64,000 bases of DNA from an uncultured Myxococcales bacterium (GCA_903842345.1 CAIMLR010000028.1:62001-126000), one strand, 5' to 3'; positions 16,197 to 25,206 are shown, counted from the first letter of the stretch. Made by a program: numbers and translations. The notes: a model not told the origin generated them from the sequence alone.

Positions 16197-17045
16197 ATGC
16201 CCGGCATGCAGCCCGCGATGCTCAAACAGCTCAGCAAAGTCGCGTTCAAGGCGCACGCGATCAAGCTGTCCGTGGATTGGCAGCAGCCGCAAGGTGACGC
16301 CGGCAAGCAGTACGTGGACGCGTTCAAGCCGTCGGAGCGCTCGGTCGCGCCCGACCCGTCCAAACTCTTCGTCGCCGCGTCGACAAACAAGTACCACGTC
16401 GATCAAGTCAGCGCGATCGGCGGCAAATTCGAGGCGTTCATCGACGGCATCTGCGACGCGATCTGCAACGCCCACAACATGTGGAAGCTGCAGGCCAAGT
16501 TCGGCAGCATCCAGGTCGTCGCCGTCAGCGCGATTGGCGCGCCAGGCTGCCTGAAAGGCCCGGATTTGAAGTCGCTGATCCTGATGAGCGCGCCCAAGAC
16601 GACGCCGCAGGAGCTGAAATACTCCAAGGCCGTCGCGACCGCGGTGGCGAAGTGTTTCAAGAATTGGCAGGACAACGTCGCGGTGCCGGGGCTGCCGTGG
16701 TATCCGGCGTTTGCCGCGTTTCCGGGGCCGCAGGCACCGCCGATGCCCAACATCCCGATGCCGCTGATTACTTGTCCGTCGGCGATGATGGCGGAGATGA
16801 CTGCGCCACGGCTGAAGCAGGAGATGATCGACGCGCTGGGCGACAGCCAGGCGCTGCACCACAAGGAGCTGTTTGACGGGATTGCCCAGGGGCTCGCCGC
16901 GTCGTTTCTCGCGTGGCTGCCGCAGCAGCAGATCTCGCTCGTGATGGGCAAGGGGCCGATTCCGACCTTCGCGCCGCCGTTCGTGCCGGTGGGGCCGGTG
17001 ATGGGCGGCGACGTGATTTCCGTGCCGGGCCATTTGATGTCGTAG
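16197..17045 (+). CDS. Unrecognised 282-residue protein with Pro/Met-rich second half
   Basis: I do not recognise the family. ATG 16197 follows GGAGG (16184-16188) by eight bases; a GTG at 16176 in the same frame lies before that site. There is no signal peptide. The first 130 residues look globular (KLFVAASTNKYHV, IGGKFEAFIDGICDAICNAH). Residues about 170-200 are rich in Pro, aromatic and Met residues (LPWYPAFAAFPGP, MPNIPMPL), and the C-terminus is Gly/Pro/Val-rich (FAPPFVPVGPVMGG). The composition recalls structural components of contractile injection systems, but no such genes flank it and this is only an impression. Confidence 0.72.
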   Translation: MPGMQPAMLKQLSKVAFKAHAIKLSVDWQQPQGDAGKQYVDAFKPSERSVAPDPSKLFVAASTNKYHVDQVSAIGGKFEAFIDGICDAICNAHNMWKLQAKFGSIQVVAVSAIGAPGCLKGPDLKSLILMSAPKTTPQELKYSKAVATAVAKCFKNWQDNVAVPGLPWYPAFAAFPGPQAPPMPNIPMPLITCPSAMMAEMTAPRLKQEMIDALGDSQALHHKELFDGIAQGLAASFLAWLPQQQISLVMGKGPIPTFAPPFVPVGPVMGGDVISVPGHLMS

Positions 17046-17180
17046 CGTCCGGGACGGCCGGCGTTGCGCGTTGCCGTGCCAATCGAGGCGCGTCAGACGG
17101 TTCACCGGCTTCTGCTGGACGCCGCAGGACGCAAACGGCATGCTCAATGGGCGATCCCGCTGCAACCCTGCGATAGGCCG

Positions 17181-19052
17181 ATGACCGAGTCCCACACGCC
17201 CTCCGGCCCGCAGCAGCGCCCGCACAGCGGCCCGCGGCTTGAGACGATCGTCACCAACCTACGCTGCAACCAGAACTGCGTGTACTGCAACCGCCGCGCG
17301 GAGTCTGATGACCTTGCGGCCATCGCGCCTGCGAGCCTGCGCGCGGCCATCGTCCGGGCGCTGGCGTCGGGCTGCGAAGAAATTCGGCTGACGGGCGGCG
17401 AGCCGACGCTCCGCCGCGATTTGGTCGCGCTGATTGCGTTCGCCCGCGCGTCGGGCGCGCTGCGCGTGTCCGTGGAAACCAATGCGACGCAGATCGACGA
17501 CGCGCGGGCCAACGAACTCGCCGCTGCGGGGCTGACGTCGGCGCGCGTGAACCTCGTGGGCGGCGACGCGGAAGTCGACGCCGTGACGCAGGACCCGGGC
17601 GGTTACGCGCGCACGCTGGCGGGCATCCGCGCGCTGCTGGCGGCGGGCATCCAACTGGAGATCCTCTGCGCGCTGACGCTGTCGACGCGCGCGCTTGTCG
17701 CCGCGATGCCGGCGGCTTTGATGGCGGCGGTGGGCGACGTGGGGCGTCCCCAGGCAATCGAGGCGCGCGTGCCGACGGACGCGCCGGATGCGACCGAACT
17801 GCTCGACTATCCCGCCGCGGCGGAAGTGCTCAAGGCGCTGGATGCGGCGTGTCGCGCCCAGGCCATTCCACTCCGGCTGGCCCCGGATTCCGGCCCGCCG
17901 CCGTGTATTTTTCCGCCGCGCCGCGGTTTGCCGCACCTGTACAAGCTGTCGCCGGGGCGCCGCCGCCAGCGGCGCCATCAGCAGGTCGCGGCCTGCGCGT
18001 CGTGTCTCGTGGCGGATCGCTGCTCCGGGCTCGCGGATGGGTATCTCCAGCACTTTCCGGTCCCGGACTTGCAGCCCATCGTGGACGAGAAGGCCCGCCG
18101 CCGGCTGAGCATGCTTCGCCCGGTGCCCGACCAAATCGCGGAAGAATTGGTCATGGAGAGCCTCTCTGCCGACGCCGCCGGTCAGCCGCTCGTCGACGCC
18201 ATCATCCGCATCAACTTCCACTGCAACCAATCCTGCGCGTTCTGCTTTGTCTCGACGCACTTGCCGCCCGCAACCGACGCGGCCATCGAGGCGGCGATCC
18301 GGGAAGCGGGTGCGCGCGACGCCCGGATCGTGCTTTCAGGCGGCGAGCCGACCCTGAATACCCGCCTCCTCGAGTGGATTCGCCTCGCGCAAAGCGTCTC
18401 CAATCGCCCGGTTTGCCTCCAGACCAACGCGGTGCGCCTCGACAACGCCGCGCTGTGCCGGGACGTGGTGGCGGCGGGCGTCCAGCAGGTCTTTGTCTCG
18501 CTGCACGGCGCAACGGCAGACGTGTGCGACGCGGTGACGGACACGCCCGGCACTTTTGTGCGGACGCTCCGCGGTTTGGACAATCTGTACGCGGAAGATG
18601 TTGAAGTTGTGCTGAATTTTGTCCTGTGCGAAACCAACCAGCACGAATTTCCGGCCTTTGTCCGGCTCGTCGCCGAGCGGTGGCCCAAGGCGCTGGCCAA
18701 CTACTCGTTTGTCGCCGCGTCGACCGACTTGGTGCCGAAAGAAAAGCGGCTAATTCCCAAATATACGAATATGCTGCCGTTTCTGGATGAAGGCCTGCGC
18801 GTGGCGGCGGAATTGGCGGTGCGCGTCGTCGGTTTTGAATCCATGTGCGGCATGCCGCTGTGCCTCATTCCGGAACAGTTTGACCGCAGCCAATTGCAGT
18901 TGACCGCGATTCCGGATGGCATGGGCGACGGCGAATTCGTCAAGTCCGCAGAATGTCTGGAATGCAGCTACAACGCGCGCTGCTACGGCCTGCGTCAGGG
19001 CTACGCTGAATTGCACGGCACGGCCGAATTGCGCGCGATCCGCCAGACTTGA
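17181..19052 (+). CDS. Tandem double radical-SAM protein with two matching auxiliary Cys modules
   Basis: The 623-residue protein contains two complete radical-SAM units in one chain. Unit 1 has C29-x3-C33-x2-C36, then LTGGEPTL, and ends with C272-x2-C275-x5-C281 followed by a GY motif. Unit 2 has C348-x3-C352-x2-C355, then LSGGEPTL, and ends with C592-x2-C595-x5-C601 followed by GLRQGY. The matching layout shows an internal duplication in which each half keeps the site for a 4Fe-4S/SAM cluster plus a possible second cluster or metal site. The substrate is unknown. ATG 17181 is chosen because the CxxxCxxC motif follows at residue 29; the frame is open back to 17064 but that extension looks non-homologous, and no strong ribosome-binding site marks either start. 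Confidence 0.9.
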   Translation: MTESHTPSGPQQRPHSGPRLETIVTNLRCNQNCVYCNRRAESDDLAAIAPASLRAAIVRALASGCEEIRLTGGEPTLRRDLVALIAFARASGALRVSVETNATQIDDARANELAAAGLTSARVNLVGGDAEVDAVTQDPGGYARTLAGIRALLAAGIQLEILCALTLSTRALVAAMPAALMAAVGDVGRPQAIEARVPTDAPDATELLDYPAAAEVLKALDAACRAQAIPLRLAPDSGPPPCIFPPRRGLPHLYKLSPGRRRQRRHQQVAACASCLVADRCSGLADGYLQHFPVPDLQPIVDEKARRRLSMLRPVPDQIAEELVMESLSADAAGQPLVDAIIRINFHCNQSCAFCFVSTHLPPATDAAIEAAIREAGARDARIVLSGGEPTLNTRLLEWIRLAQSVSNRPVCLQTNAVRLDNAALCRDVVAAGVQQVFVSLHGATADVCDAVTDTPGTFVRTLRGLDNLYAEDVEVVLNFVLCETNQHEFPAFVRLVAERWPKALANYSFVAASTDLVPKEKRLIPKYTNMLPFLDEGLRVAAELAVRVVGFESMCGMPLCLIPEQFDRSQLQLTAIPDGMGDGEFVKSAECLECSYNARCYGLRQGYAELHGTAELRAIRQT

Positions 19053-19109
19053 CGCCTCGCGCGCCCGCCCGCAGGCTGTCCATGCGCAGGCGTCCGCGCG
19101 AGGTTCGCC

Positions 19110-19727
19110 ATGACCGCTGACATCGCTTTCGTCGCAATGATGGCGCTTTGGGCTTGCGCTGAACTCGCGCTCGTCGTCTGGATGCGCGCGACCGCCGCGG
19201 ATGACAGCCACCGCGACCGGGGGACATTGCGCTTGGTCATCCTCGCCATCGCCGCGGCCTTGGGTGGCGGCGCGTGGCTCAGCTTCGCCGGCATTGGCGC
19301 CTGGCCGACCGCGTGGCTTCCCGTTCTCCGCTGGATCGGCGCCGCCGCCATCGCGCTCGGCCTCGCCCTACGCTGGAGCGCCATCCGCACGCTCCGCCAG
19401 TACTTCACGATCACCGTCGCCATTCGCGCCGACCACCGACTCGTTGACTGGGGCCTTTACCGCTACGTCCGGCATCCATCCTACAGCGGCGCGATTCTCG
19501 GTCTTGTCGGCCTCGGCTTGGGCTCCGGCGGTTGGTTGCCCGGGCTGGTCCTGACCGTGCCCATCGTCGCCGCGGTCATCCGCCGGATCCAGGCGGAGGA
19601 AATGGCGCTCGCGGAGGGTCTTGGCGCCGAATATGCCGCGTGGCGCGCGCGAACGCCCAGCTTGGTGCCCCGGCTGTTTGCGCAAATGCCACCGAATGCG
19701 CCCCGGAATGACGATCGTCACAATTGA
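19110..19727 (+). CDS. Isoprenylcysteine carboxyl methyltransferase-family membrane protein
   Basis: The 205-residue protein has about five membrane segments and the ICMT/PEMT-type core GLYRYVRHPSYSG plus a C-terminal EEMALAEGLGAEYAAWRAR stretch, which forms the SAM-binding site of these integral methyltransferases. Bacterial members methylate small hydrophobic or lipid acceptors; isoprenylated proteins are not expected. It follows the double radical-SAM gene by 57 bases on the same strand and may be cotranscribed with it, so both SAM-using enzymes could modify one product. That pairing is inference from spacing. Confidence 0.83.
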   Translation: MTADIAFVAMMALWACAELALVVWMRATAADDSHRDRGTLRLVILAIAAALGGGAWLSFAGIGAWPTAWLPVLRWIGAAAIALGLALRWSAIRTLRQYFTITVAIRADHRLVDWGLYRYVRHPSYSGAILGLVGLGLGSGGWLPGLVLTVPIVAAVIRRIQAEEMALAEGLGAEYAAWRARTPSLVPRLFAQMPPNAPRNDDRHN

Positions 19728-19793
19728 CAGCCGAACCCAACACCGACCAAACTAGACTCAACAAGCCTACATCATGGGCGGCGGCAGGTGGTT

Positions 19794-20705
19794 ATGGAAC
19801 GGTTGGGGCAGGCTACGCGTGTGGGCCGCAGAAATGGTTGGCGGACCTTGGCAGCCGTGCTGGCGATGTCAGCGCTCGTTACGTGGACCCCGCGTGAAGC
19901 TGCGGCCGATTCGGCCGTGTCGCAGTTGATGTCCTATTCCGTCATGACCGGCCTCTTCATGGAAGTTGGCAAAGCGGAATACTCGGGCGGCAAAGGCAAT
20001 CCCGGCATGCCGGTCGCCACGGGTTTTCGCTACTACGAGCGCCAAGGCATTGTCACGGGCACGCTGACCGCCATCGCGATCGTGCTCGCCGGCGCGGCTG
20101 CCGCATCGAGCCCCAAAAGTCAGCGCACGTACCAGAGCGGCAATTACATCGTCACGGAAACGACGTACCGCAGCGAAGCGGAACAGGCGGCCATCGTCGC
20201 TGGCGCGGCGGCGGGTGCGGCAGGGGCAGCGTCGGCCAAGAATCAGTCTTTTGACCTGGAAATCTTCTCGCGCAGCCTGGGCGGCGACGTCAGCGGCTGG
20301 CGCATGAACGGCTACTACGGCATTCCGTTCGCCGATCGCTTCATGTTCGAGCTCGGCATGGGCTTTGGCTCCATCGACACCGCGATGAAAAAGGACTCGC
20401 AGGAAATCTACGCGTCGTGGGGCTACATCGGCATGCCGTTTCGCTTCAACTACGCCAATGACCTGTTCATCCTCTTTCTTGAAGCGCAGTGGAATTGGCT
20501 CGGTCACACGGCATCCGCCAAAGCCGATCCGCTTCAGGTCCCCGGCACCGACGCGCTGCTCCTGCGCTACAACCCGATCCTGCCTTGGAAAATCGGCGTC
20601 GTCAGCAACATGTTCGGCCGCCTTTACGGCGAATGGGACATCTCGACGCCCGGCATCACCTCCCTGGAATTTGCGACCAAAGCCACGCTTGGCCTCCGGT
20701 TCTGA
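19794..20705 (+). CDS. Secreted, predicted outer-membrane beta-barrel-like protein
   Basis: I do not recognise a named family. The 303-residue protein has an N-terminal signal peptide (hydrophobic run at 20-33, cleavage after AAA-D). Next come an internal hydrophobic Ala/Gly helix around residue 105 and another near 145. The second half is aromatic-rich and alternating, ending with a terminal Phe (TLGLRF), as expected for an outer-membrane barrel. ATG 19794 is preferred over the in-frame GTG two codons earlier. It heads a run of three plus-strand surface-protein genes. Confidence 0.72.
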   Translation: MERLGQATRVGRRNGWRTLAAVLAMSALVTWTPREAAADSAVSQLMSYSVMTGLFMEVGKAEYSGGKGNPGMPVATGFRYYERQGIVTGTLTAIAIVLAGAAAASSPKSQRTYQSGNYIVTETTYRSEAEQAAIVAGAAAGAAGAASAKNQSFDLEIFSRSLGGDVSGWRMNGYYGIPFADRFMFELGMGFGSIDTAMKKDSQEIYASWGYIGMPFRFNYANDLFILFLEAQWNWLGHTASAKADPLQVPGTDALLLRYNPILPWKIGVVSNMFGRLYGEWDISTPGITSLEFATKATLGLRF

Positions 20706-20758
20706 GCGCGCGCGTGCGGAATCGCCGTTCGCCCCGGCAGCTACCCAAAGGACATCGG

Positions 20759-21553
20759 ATGTTCACTTCGTTTTTTCCGTACCTGCCCCAGCGCCTTTGG
20801 CGCGCTGTGCCGCTGCTGCTGCTGGCCTCGTTGACGCTGACCGCGCTTCCGGTTCTGGCGGTTGACAAGGAAAATCATGGTTTTGGCCTTGACCGCACGT
20901 TCGCCGTGACGGGCGCCTATGGCTTTGGCAAGCGTCAGGGCATGGCCGGGCAGTCGGGCTTGTTGCGCGCTGAAGGCGCCGGCTACTTCATGACAACCCC
21001 GATGAACAACCGCGGCGGTCTGGAGGGCGGCGTGGAATTGGGCTACGACGGCCTGGACCACAACGACGCCGCCGCCACCCAGGGTTTCCTGTGGGATCTC
21101 TGGCTTGGCTTTCCCGTGACGCTGTTTGAAAAGCAGTCCGACGACGAGATGCTCTTCACCAGCGCCATCGCGCCCGGCATGGGCATCAGCAGCCAGCACG
21201 CGTACGTCTACATCAAGGGCAAAGTTGCCGCGCGCATCGTGCCCAAGGTGTCGATGGAATTGGATTACCAGTGGACGCCGTACATGGGCAGCGCTTCCTG
21301 GGACACGAACAGCGCGCACGCTGGCCTCTCGCTCGCGACGCTGCGGTATGCGACGTATTTTGCTGTCGGCGACGAGGTTTCCCTCATGGCGTACTTTGAT
21401 TGGCGCCAGAGCAACCTGGAAACCCCGACGCCGGGCGCCGACCCCGCGCTGCAGCAGTTCAGCGGCGGCGTCTACAACTCCGGCTCCTTTTCGCCGATTG
21501 TCCGCGCCCGCTGGGACAACAACTTCCGCATTGGCTTTGGCGTCGCGTTCTAG
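20759..21553 (+). CDS. Outer-membrane beta-barrel-like protein
   Basis: The 264-residue product carries a signal peptide (hydrophobic 15-31, cleaving after VLA) and then alternating Gly/aromatic strands. It ends in IGFGVAF, a C-terminal Phe signature for barrel insertion. ATG 20759 follows AAAGGA. An earlier in-frame open stretch overlaps the preceding gene and is not needed. The family is not identified; a transporter-like or structural barrel is the best guess. It lies 53 bases after the gene at 19794 and 33 bases before the next lipoprotein gene. Confidence 0.75.
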   Translation: MFTSFFPYLPQRLWRAVPLLLLASLTLTALPVLAVDKENHGFGLDRTFAVTGAYGFGKRQGMAGQSGLLRAEGAGYFMTTPMNNRGGLEGGVELGYDGLDHNDAAATQGFLWDLWLGFPVTLFEKQSDDEMLFTSAIAPGMGISSQHAYVYIKGKVAARIVPKVSMELDYQWTPYMGSASWDTNSAHAGLSLATLRYATYFAVGDEVSLMAYFDWRQSNLETPTPGADPALQQFSGGVYNSGSFSPIVRARWDNNFRIGFGVAF

Positions 21554-21586
21554 CCTGCCCGTCTGCGAACCTGTCCGGAGAAACCC

Positions 21587-22420
21587 ATGCGTATCGCCTC
21601 ATTCGCCGCAGCCCTCGCCAGCGTCGCCACGTTGACCGGCTGCATCGTGCCCGAGCTCGACAACTACCCCGCCGACAAGTCCAAGGGCAGCGGCACGACC
21701 GTCGTCGGCGAGGACACCGTCTCCACCGGCGGCGGCGACACGGGCGGAACGGGCAGCAATTGCACGCCCGGCACGTATTACGGCTCCGTCGTCCTGGACG
21801 GCACGGGCGCGAGCGATGCCTTCAACAGCGAGTGCACCGTCTCGGGCAGCGTCACCGTCCTGCCCAGCGCGACGGCCGCGGAGATCGACAAGCTGCAGCG
21901 CATCCAGTGGATCAATGGCTCGCTGGTCCTGAGTGTGCCGCCGCTGGCCGCGAGCCTGACGCTCGCCTACCTGCAGACGGTCTCGGGCGTCATCTCCATT
22001 GAGAATTCCGGGGCGCTCCAGCAGCTGAACCTGGCCGGACTTGTCCAGACCGGCTCCCTCAGCATCCAGAACAACGGGTCGCTGGTGCTGCTGCAGGCTC
22101 CGGCGATCGCCAACCCCATCCAGAGCATCACCGTGACGGGCAACACCGCATTGCAGGCGTTGGACCTGACCGGCTACATGGTCACCGGCATCATCAACAT
22201 CAGCAACAACAGCCAGTTGACGCGCATCTCGATGACCAGCCTCTCGTCGGTCGCGCAGTTCTTCATCAACAACAATCCGCTGTTGCAGCAGATGCTGGTG
22301 CCCGCGGCGGGCCTGTCCGTCACGTCGCAGTGGTCGGTCTGTCACAATCCCAACATCGAGGCGAATTGGCTGGCGGCGTTCAAGGCGGCGCATCCCGCGG
22401 GCGGCGCGATCTGCAACTGA
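21587..22420 (+). CDS. Lipoprotein with receptor-L-domain/LRR-like beta-helical repeats
   Basis: The 277-residue protein begins with a lipoprotein signal (ATLTGC, Cys19) and a Gly/Thr-rich linker. From residue about 60 onward it has repeated 20-25-residue units of the form I-x-I-x-N-x-x-L-x-x-L-x-L (for example VISIENSGALQQLNLAGL and GIINISNNSQLTRISM). This resembles the right-handed beta-helix of receptor L domains. A Cys pair at the C-terminus probably caps the solenoid. It would be a surface-anchored binding or scaffold protein. GGAG lies nine bases before the ATG. Confidence 0.82.
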   Translation: MRIASFAAALASVATLTGCIVPELDNYPADKSKGSGTTVVGEDTVSTGGGDTGGTGSNCTPGTYYGSVVLDGTGASDAFNSECTVSGSVTVLPSATAAEIDKLQRIQWINGSLVLSVPPLAASLTLAYLQTVSGVISIENSGALQQLNLAGLVQTGSLSIQNNGSLVLLQAPAIANPIQSITVTGNTALQALDLTGYMVTGIINISNNSQLTRISMTSLSSVAQFFINNNPLLQQMLVPAAGLSVTSQWSVCHNPNIEANWLAAFKAAHPAGGAICN

Positions 22421-22588
22421 ACGGGCGGCCGGTCCCCGTCTGCCGATCCGACCTGCCGCATTGTTTACTGAACCGCGCGCGCTGACCTCCGATTCCAGAC
22501 AGCGGATCACGGACAGTGGTGGGCAAACTGCGGGCGACGCGCGGAATCGCTTGACCCGCCCCGCCGCCAAGGTGCAGGCTCTTTTGCC

Positions 22589-23644
22589 ATGACCAAGCGC
22601 AAGCCCACCATCGTTGTCGATACCTACGGCGGCGCCGCGGCACCTCACGGCATCGTGGCCGCCGCAGCGCGGATGGCGCGTCAAGGCGTGGCACGCGTTG
22701 TGCTGGTGGGCGACGTTGCGCGGATGCAGGAACACCTGAGCCTGCTGCCCTACGACCCGATGACGCTCCGCCTCGTGGGGGCGCCCGCGAGCTATCCGCG
22801 GATGCCCGGCGACACGCAGGCGCAAGCGCGCGCGGCGCGGCTGGGATTGCCCATCGCGATGGAACTCCTGCGCAGCGGTGAAGCGGATGCCCTCCTGACC
22901 GCGAGTCCGCAGGCGCTGGTGCTGGAACTCGCCGACCTCCATTTGGCCAAGCTGCCGGGGCTCACCGCGGTGGCGGCGGCGGCGGTCTTCCCGACGATGC
23001 CGCGCGCTTCCGGCGACGATCCGTTGGCGCTGCTGCTGGACGTCTCCGGTCGGCGCGTGGCTTCAGCCGATGAACTCGTGGCGTTCGCCGTGCTCGGCTC
23101 GACCTACTCGCGCGTCGTGACGGGCGTCCGCGAGCCGCACGTCGCGCTGCTGTCGACCGGAACGGAGCCGGGCGACGGTCCGCCGGACGTGGTGCTGGCG
23201 CATCAGCGCCTCAAGAAGCTCGTGGGCGTCCGCTTCATGGGCAACATCACAGCCGTCGACTTGGCGCGCGGCCATGCCGACGTCGTCGTGGCGGACGGCT
23301 TTGTCGGTCACACGGTGCGCGGTCTCCTGGAAGGCCTGACGACGCTGACGGTGGAAGCCGCGCGCTACGCCTGGCGCACCAAGGTGACGTGGCAGCTTGG
23401 CCTGCGACTGCTCGATCGCGGCGTGGGCATGCTGCGCAAGGTTTCCGAGTTCCAGCAGTACGGTGGCGCGCCGGTCCTTGGCCTGCAGCAGCTCGTGCTG
23501 ATCGCCAGTCCGGAGTCCGGGGAAGTGGCATTTGAGAATGCCGTCAAGCTGGCGACGCGCTGCACGCACCGCGATTTGCAGGTGGAGCTTGCCGCAGCGC
23601 TCGTGCGTTTGGCTGAATCCCAAAATGGTGCGCCGCATGGGTGA
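22589..23644 (+). CDS. plsX: Phosphate acyltransferase PlsX
   Basis: The 351-residue protein has PlsX hallmarks: an N-terminal IVVDTYGG strand, ALLSTGTEPGDG, RFMGNITAVDLARG and DVVVADGFVGHTVRG. PlsX makes acyl-phosphate from acyl-ACP for the PlsY route of phosphatidic acid synthesis. The canonical DxxGGD..P at the N-terminus is changed to DTYGGAAAP, which is unusual and may signal a diverged or secondary copy. It overlaps the ATG of a phosphatase-like gene, so phosphatidate formation and a phosphatidate-phosphatase-like protein appear coupled. Confidence 0.86.
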   Translation: MTKRKPTIVVDTYGGAAAPHGIVAAAARMARQGVARVVLVGDVARMQEHLSLLPYDPMTLRLVGAPASYPRMPGDTQAQARAARLGLPIAMELLRSGEADALLTASPQALVLELADLHLAKLPGLTAVAAAAVFPTMPRASGDDPLALLLDVSGRRVASADELVAFAVLGSTYSRVVTGVREPHVALLSTGTEPGDGPPDVVLAHQRLKKLVGVRFMGNITAVDLARGHADVVVADGFVGHTVRGLLEGLTTLTVEAARYAWRTKVTWQLGLRLLDRGVGMLRKVSEFQQYGGAPVLGLQQLVLIASPESGEVAFENAVKLATRCTHRDLQVELAAALVRLAESQNGAPHG

Positions 23645-24719
23645 GCGCAAGCCGGAGGTCGTCTATCGCTGGGACCTCGACAAGACGTACCTGCAGACGG
23701 ATTTCTCCACCGCGCGTGGTCTGCTGCGCGCCGCCGTGGAAGGCGCCCACCGGCGTCAGGCGATTCCGGGCGTCCGCGCGTTGCTCCGCGGGTTGTCACA
23801 ATCCCATGAGACGCGCGTCGTCGTCGTGTCCGGCAGCCCCGACTGGATCCGCGGCCGGCTGGAGAAGATGTTCCAGCTGCACGGCATCCGCTGCGACCGG
23901 CTGGTGCTGAAAGACTTTGGCGCTGCGCTCAAACGTGGGCGCCTCTCCGCCATCAAGTCCCAAGTGCCGTACAAGCTGCTGGCGCACCTGGAAACGCGGC
24001 TGTGGCTGCAGAGCCGCGGCGAGGCCGTGGGTGAAATCTGCTTTGGCGACGATGCCGAAGTCGATGCGCTCATCTACTGCCTCTACAGCGACGTCTGCGT
24101 GGGTCGAATCGGCGGCCAGCGGCTCGCGCGCATCCTCAAGACCTGCGGCGCGTACGACGACGAGATCGCCGCCGTGCTGGGGCGCCTCCCGCTTCTTGGC
24201 CGCGATGACCCGGTGCGACGCATCTTCATTCACCTGGAAGGCAACTCCCCGCCGGCGCGCTTTGGCGCCTACCGCGGGCGCGTGCTGGCGACGTTCAATG
24301 CGTTCCAAATCGCGGTGAACCTCGCGGATTCGCAGCTTTGCGACGACGCGGTGGTCATTGGCGTGGCGGAGTCGCTGGTCAAGGAGTCGCGCGTCGACGC
24401 CGAGGATTTGGCAGGATCGCTGGAGGACGCGGTTCGCCGGGGCCTGTGTGGCCAGGCGTACGCCGTCCACGTGGCACAGGCGCTGTTGCCGCGCTCAGCG
24501 GCGTTTTCGGTTGGCTTCACCAAGCCGTTCGCCGCGCGTGTGGCCGAACGTCTGGCCGCCCACGCGGGCACGCCGCCCACGCCGCTGCTGGAGCCGCTGC
24601 CGTATGAACAGCTGTTCGCCGCGGAGCAGGCATTTCACAACGCCCGCAAGCTTGCGCGGCAAACGGCCAACCGCATTCCGGGGCTGGCCGATTTCCTGAG
24701 CCAGCCAAACGACGATTGA
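23637..24719 (+). CDS. HAD-superfamily phosphatase, App1/DUF2183-like
   Basis: The 360-residue protein opens with YRWDLDKTYL (Asp13 and Asp15, the HAD nucleophile motif). It continues with a VVVVSGSPDW motif II and an FGDDAEVDALIY acidic motif, the arrangement seen in App1-type phosphatidate phosphatases. ATG 23637 overlaps the PlsX stop codon; ATG 23625 in the same frame is an alternative. The C-terminal half is helical and unassigned. A role in lipid phosphate turnover fits both the family and the PlsX neighbour, but the substrate is unproven. Confidence 0.78.
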   Translation: MGERKPEVVYRWDLDKTYLQTDFSTARGLLRAAVEGAHRRQAIPGVRALLRGLSQSHETRVVVVSGSPDWIRGRLEKMFQLHGIRCDRLVLKDFGAALKRGRLSAIKSQVPYKLLAHLETRLWLQSRGEAVGEICFGDDAEVDALIYCLYSDVCVGRIGGQRLARILKTCGAYDDEIAAVLGRLPLLGRDDPVRRIFIHLEGNSPPARFGAYRGRVLATFNAFQIAVNLADSQLCDDAVVIGVAESLVKESRVDAEDLAGSLEDAVRRGLCGQAYAVHVAQALLPRSAAFSVGFTKPFAARVAERLAAHAGTPPTPLLEPLPYEQLFAAEQAFHNARKLARQTANRIPGLADFLSQPNDD

Positions 24720-24728
24720 GGTTCGACC

Positions 24729-25124
24729 ATGCCCACGCAACTGCCGTTTGCCTTCCTGGGTGCGATTCTCGGCGCGCTGGCCGTCGCGCTCGGCGCGTTT
24801 GGGGCGCACGCGCTGAAGGATCGCCTGACGCCGTATGAGCTGGGCGTGTTTGAAACGGCGGTGCGCTACCAGTTCTACCACGTGTTCGCGCTGTTCAGCG
24901 TCGACGTGCTGGCGTCGCTCGCGCGCGGTCATGGCCTGGGTCCGCTGCCGGTCCTGCGCACGGCGGGCTGGGCGTTCGCCATCGGGATCGCGCTGTTCTC
25001 AGGCAGCCTCTACGCACTCGTGGCGACCGGGGAACGCAAATTCGGCATCGTCACGCCGTTCGGCGGCCTGGCGTTCATCATCGGCTGGAGTTGTCTGGCG
25101 ATGGCAGCGTGGAAAGTCCGCTAA
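24729..25124 (+). CDS. DUF423 small membrane protein (YgdD-like)
   Basis: The 131-residue protein has four hydrophobic segments and the DUF423 signatures LGAFGAHALKDRL near the N-terminus and TPFGGLAFIIGWSCLA at the C-terminus. The family is widespread and has no established function. It follows the phosphatase gene by nine bases and is likely cotranscribed with it and plsX. Confidence 0.9.
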   Translation: MPTQLPFAFLGAILGALAVALGAFGAHALKDRLTPYELGVFETAVRYQFYHVFALFSVDVLASLARGHGLGPLPVLRTAGWAFAIGIALFSGSLYALVATGERKFGIVTPFGGLAFIIGWSCLAMAAWKVR

Positions 25125-25159
25125 GGGCTCGTGCAGGAACAACGCGCTAGAGTCCCAGC

Positions 25160-25184
25160 CGTGTGTCGCCGGGCGGTCCACACG
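25160..25184. terminator. Hairpin between convergent genes
   Basis: CGTGTG (25160-25165) pairs with CACACG (25179-25184) and an inner CGC/GCG pair extends the stem. It lies in the 82-base gap between two convergent genes, so it could slow transcription from both sides. No T-run is present. Confidence 0.3.
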
Positions 25185-25206
25185 ACGGGTGATTGCTGCA
25201 CGACGC

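Noticed and set aside
17046-19109. A short RiPP precursor gene next to the radical-SAM gene.
   Set aside because: I checked both gaps (17046-17180 and 19053-19109) and found no small frame with a convincing start and leader.
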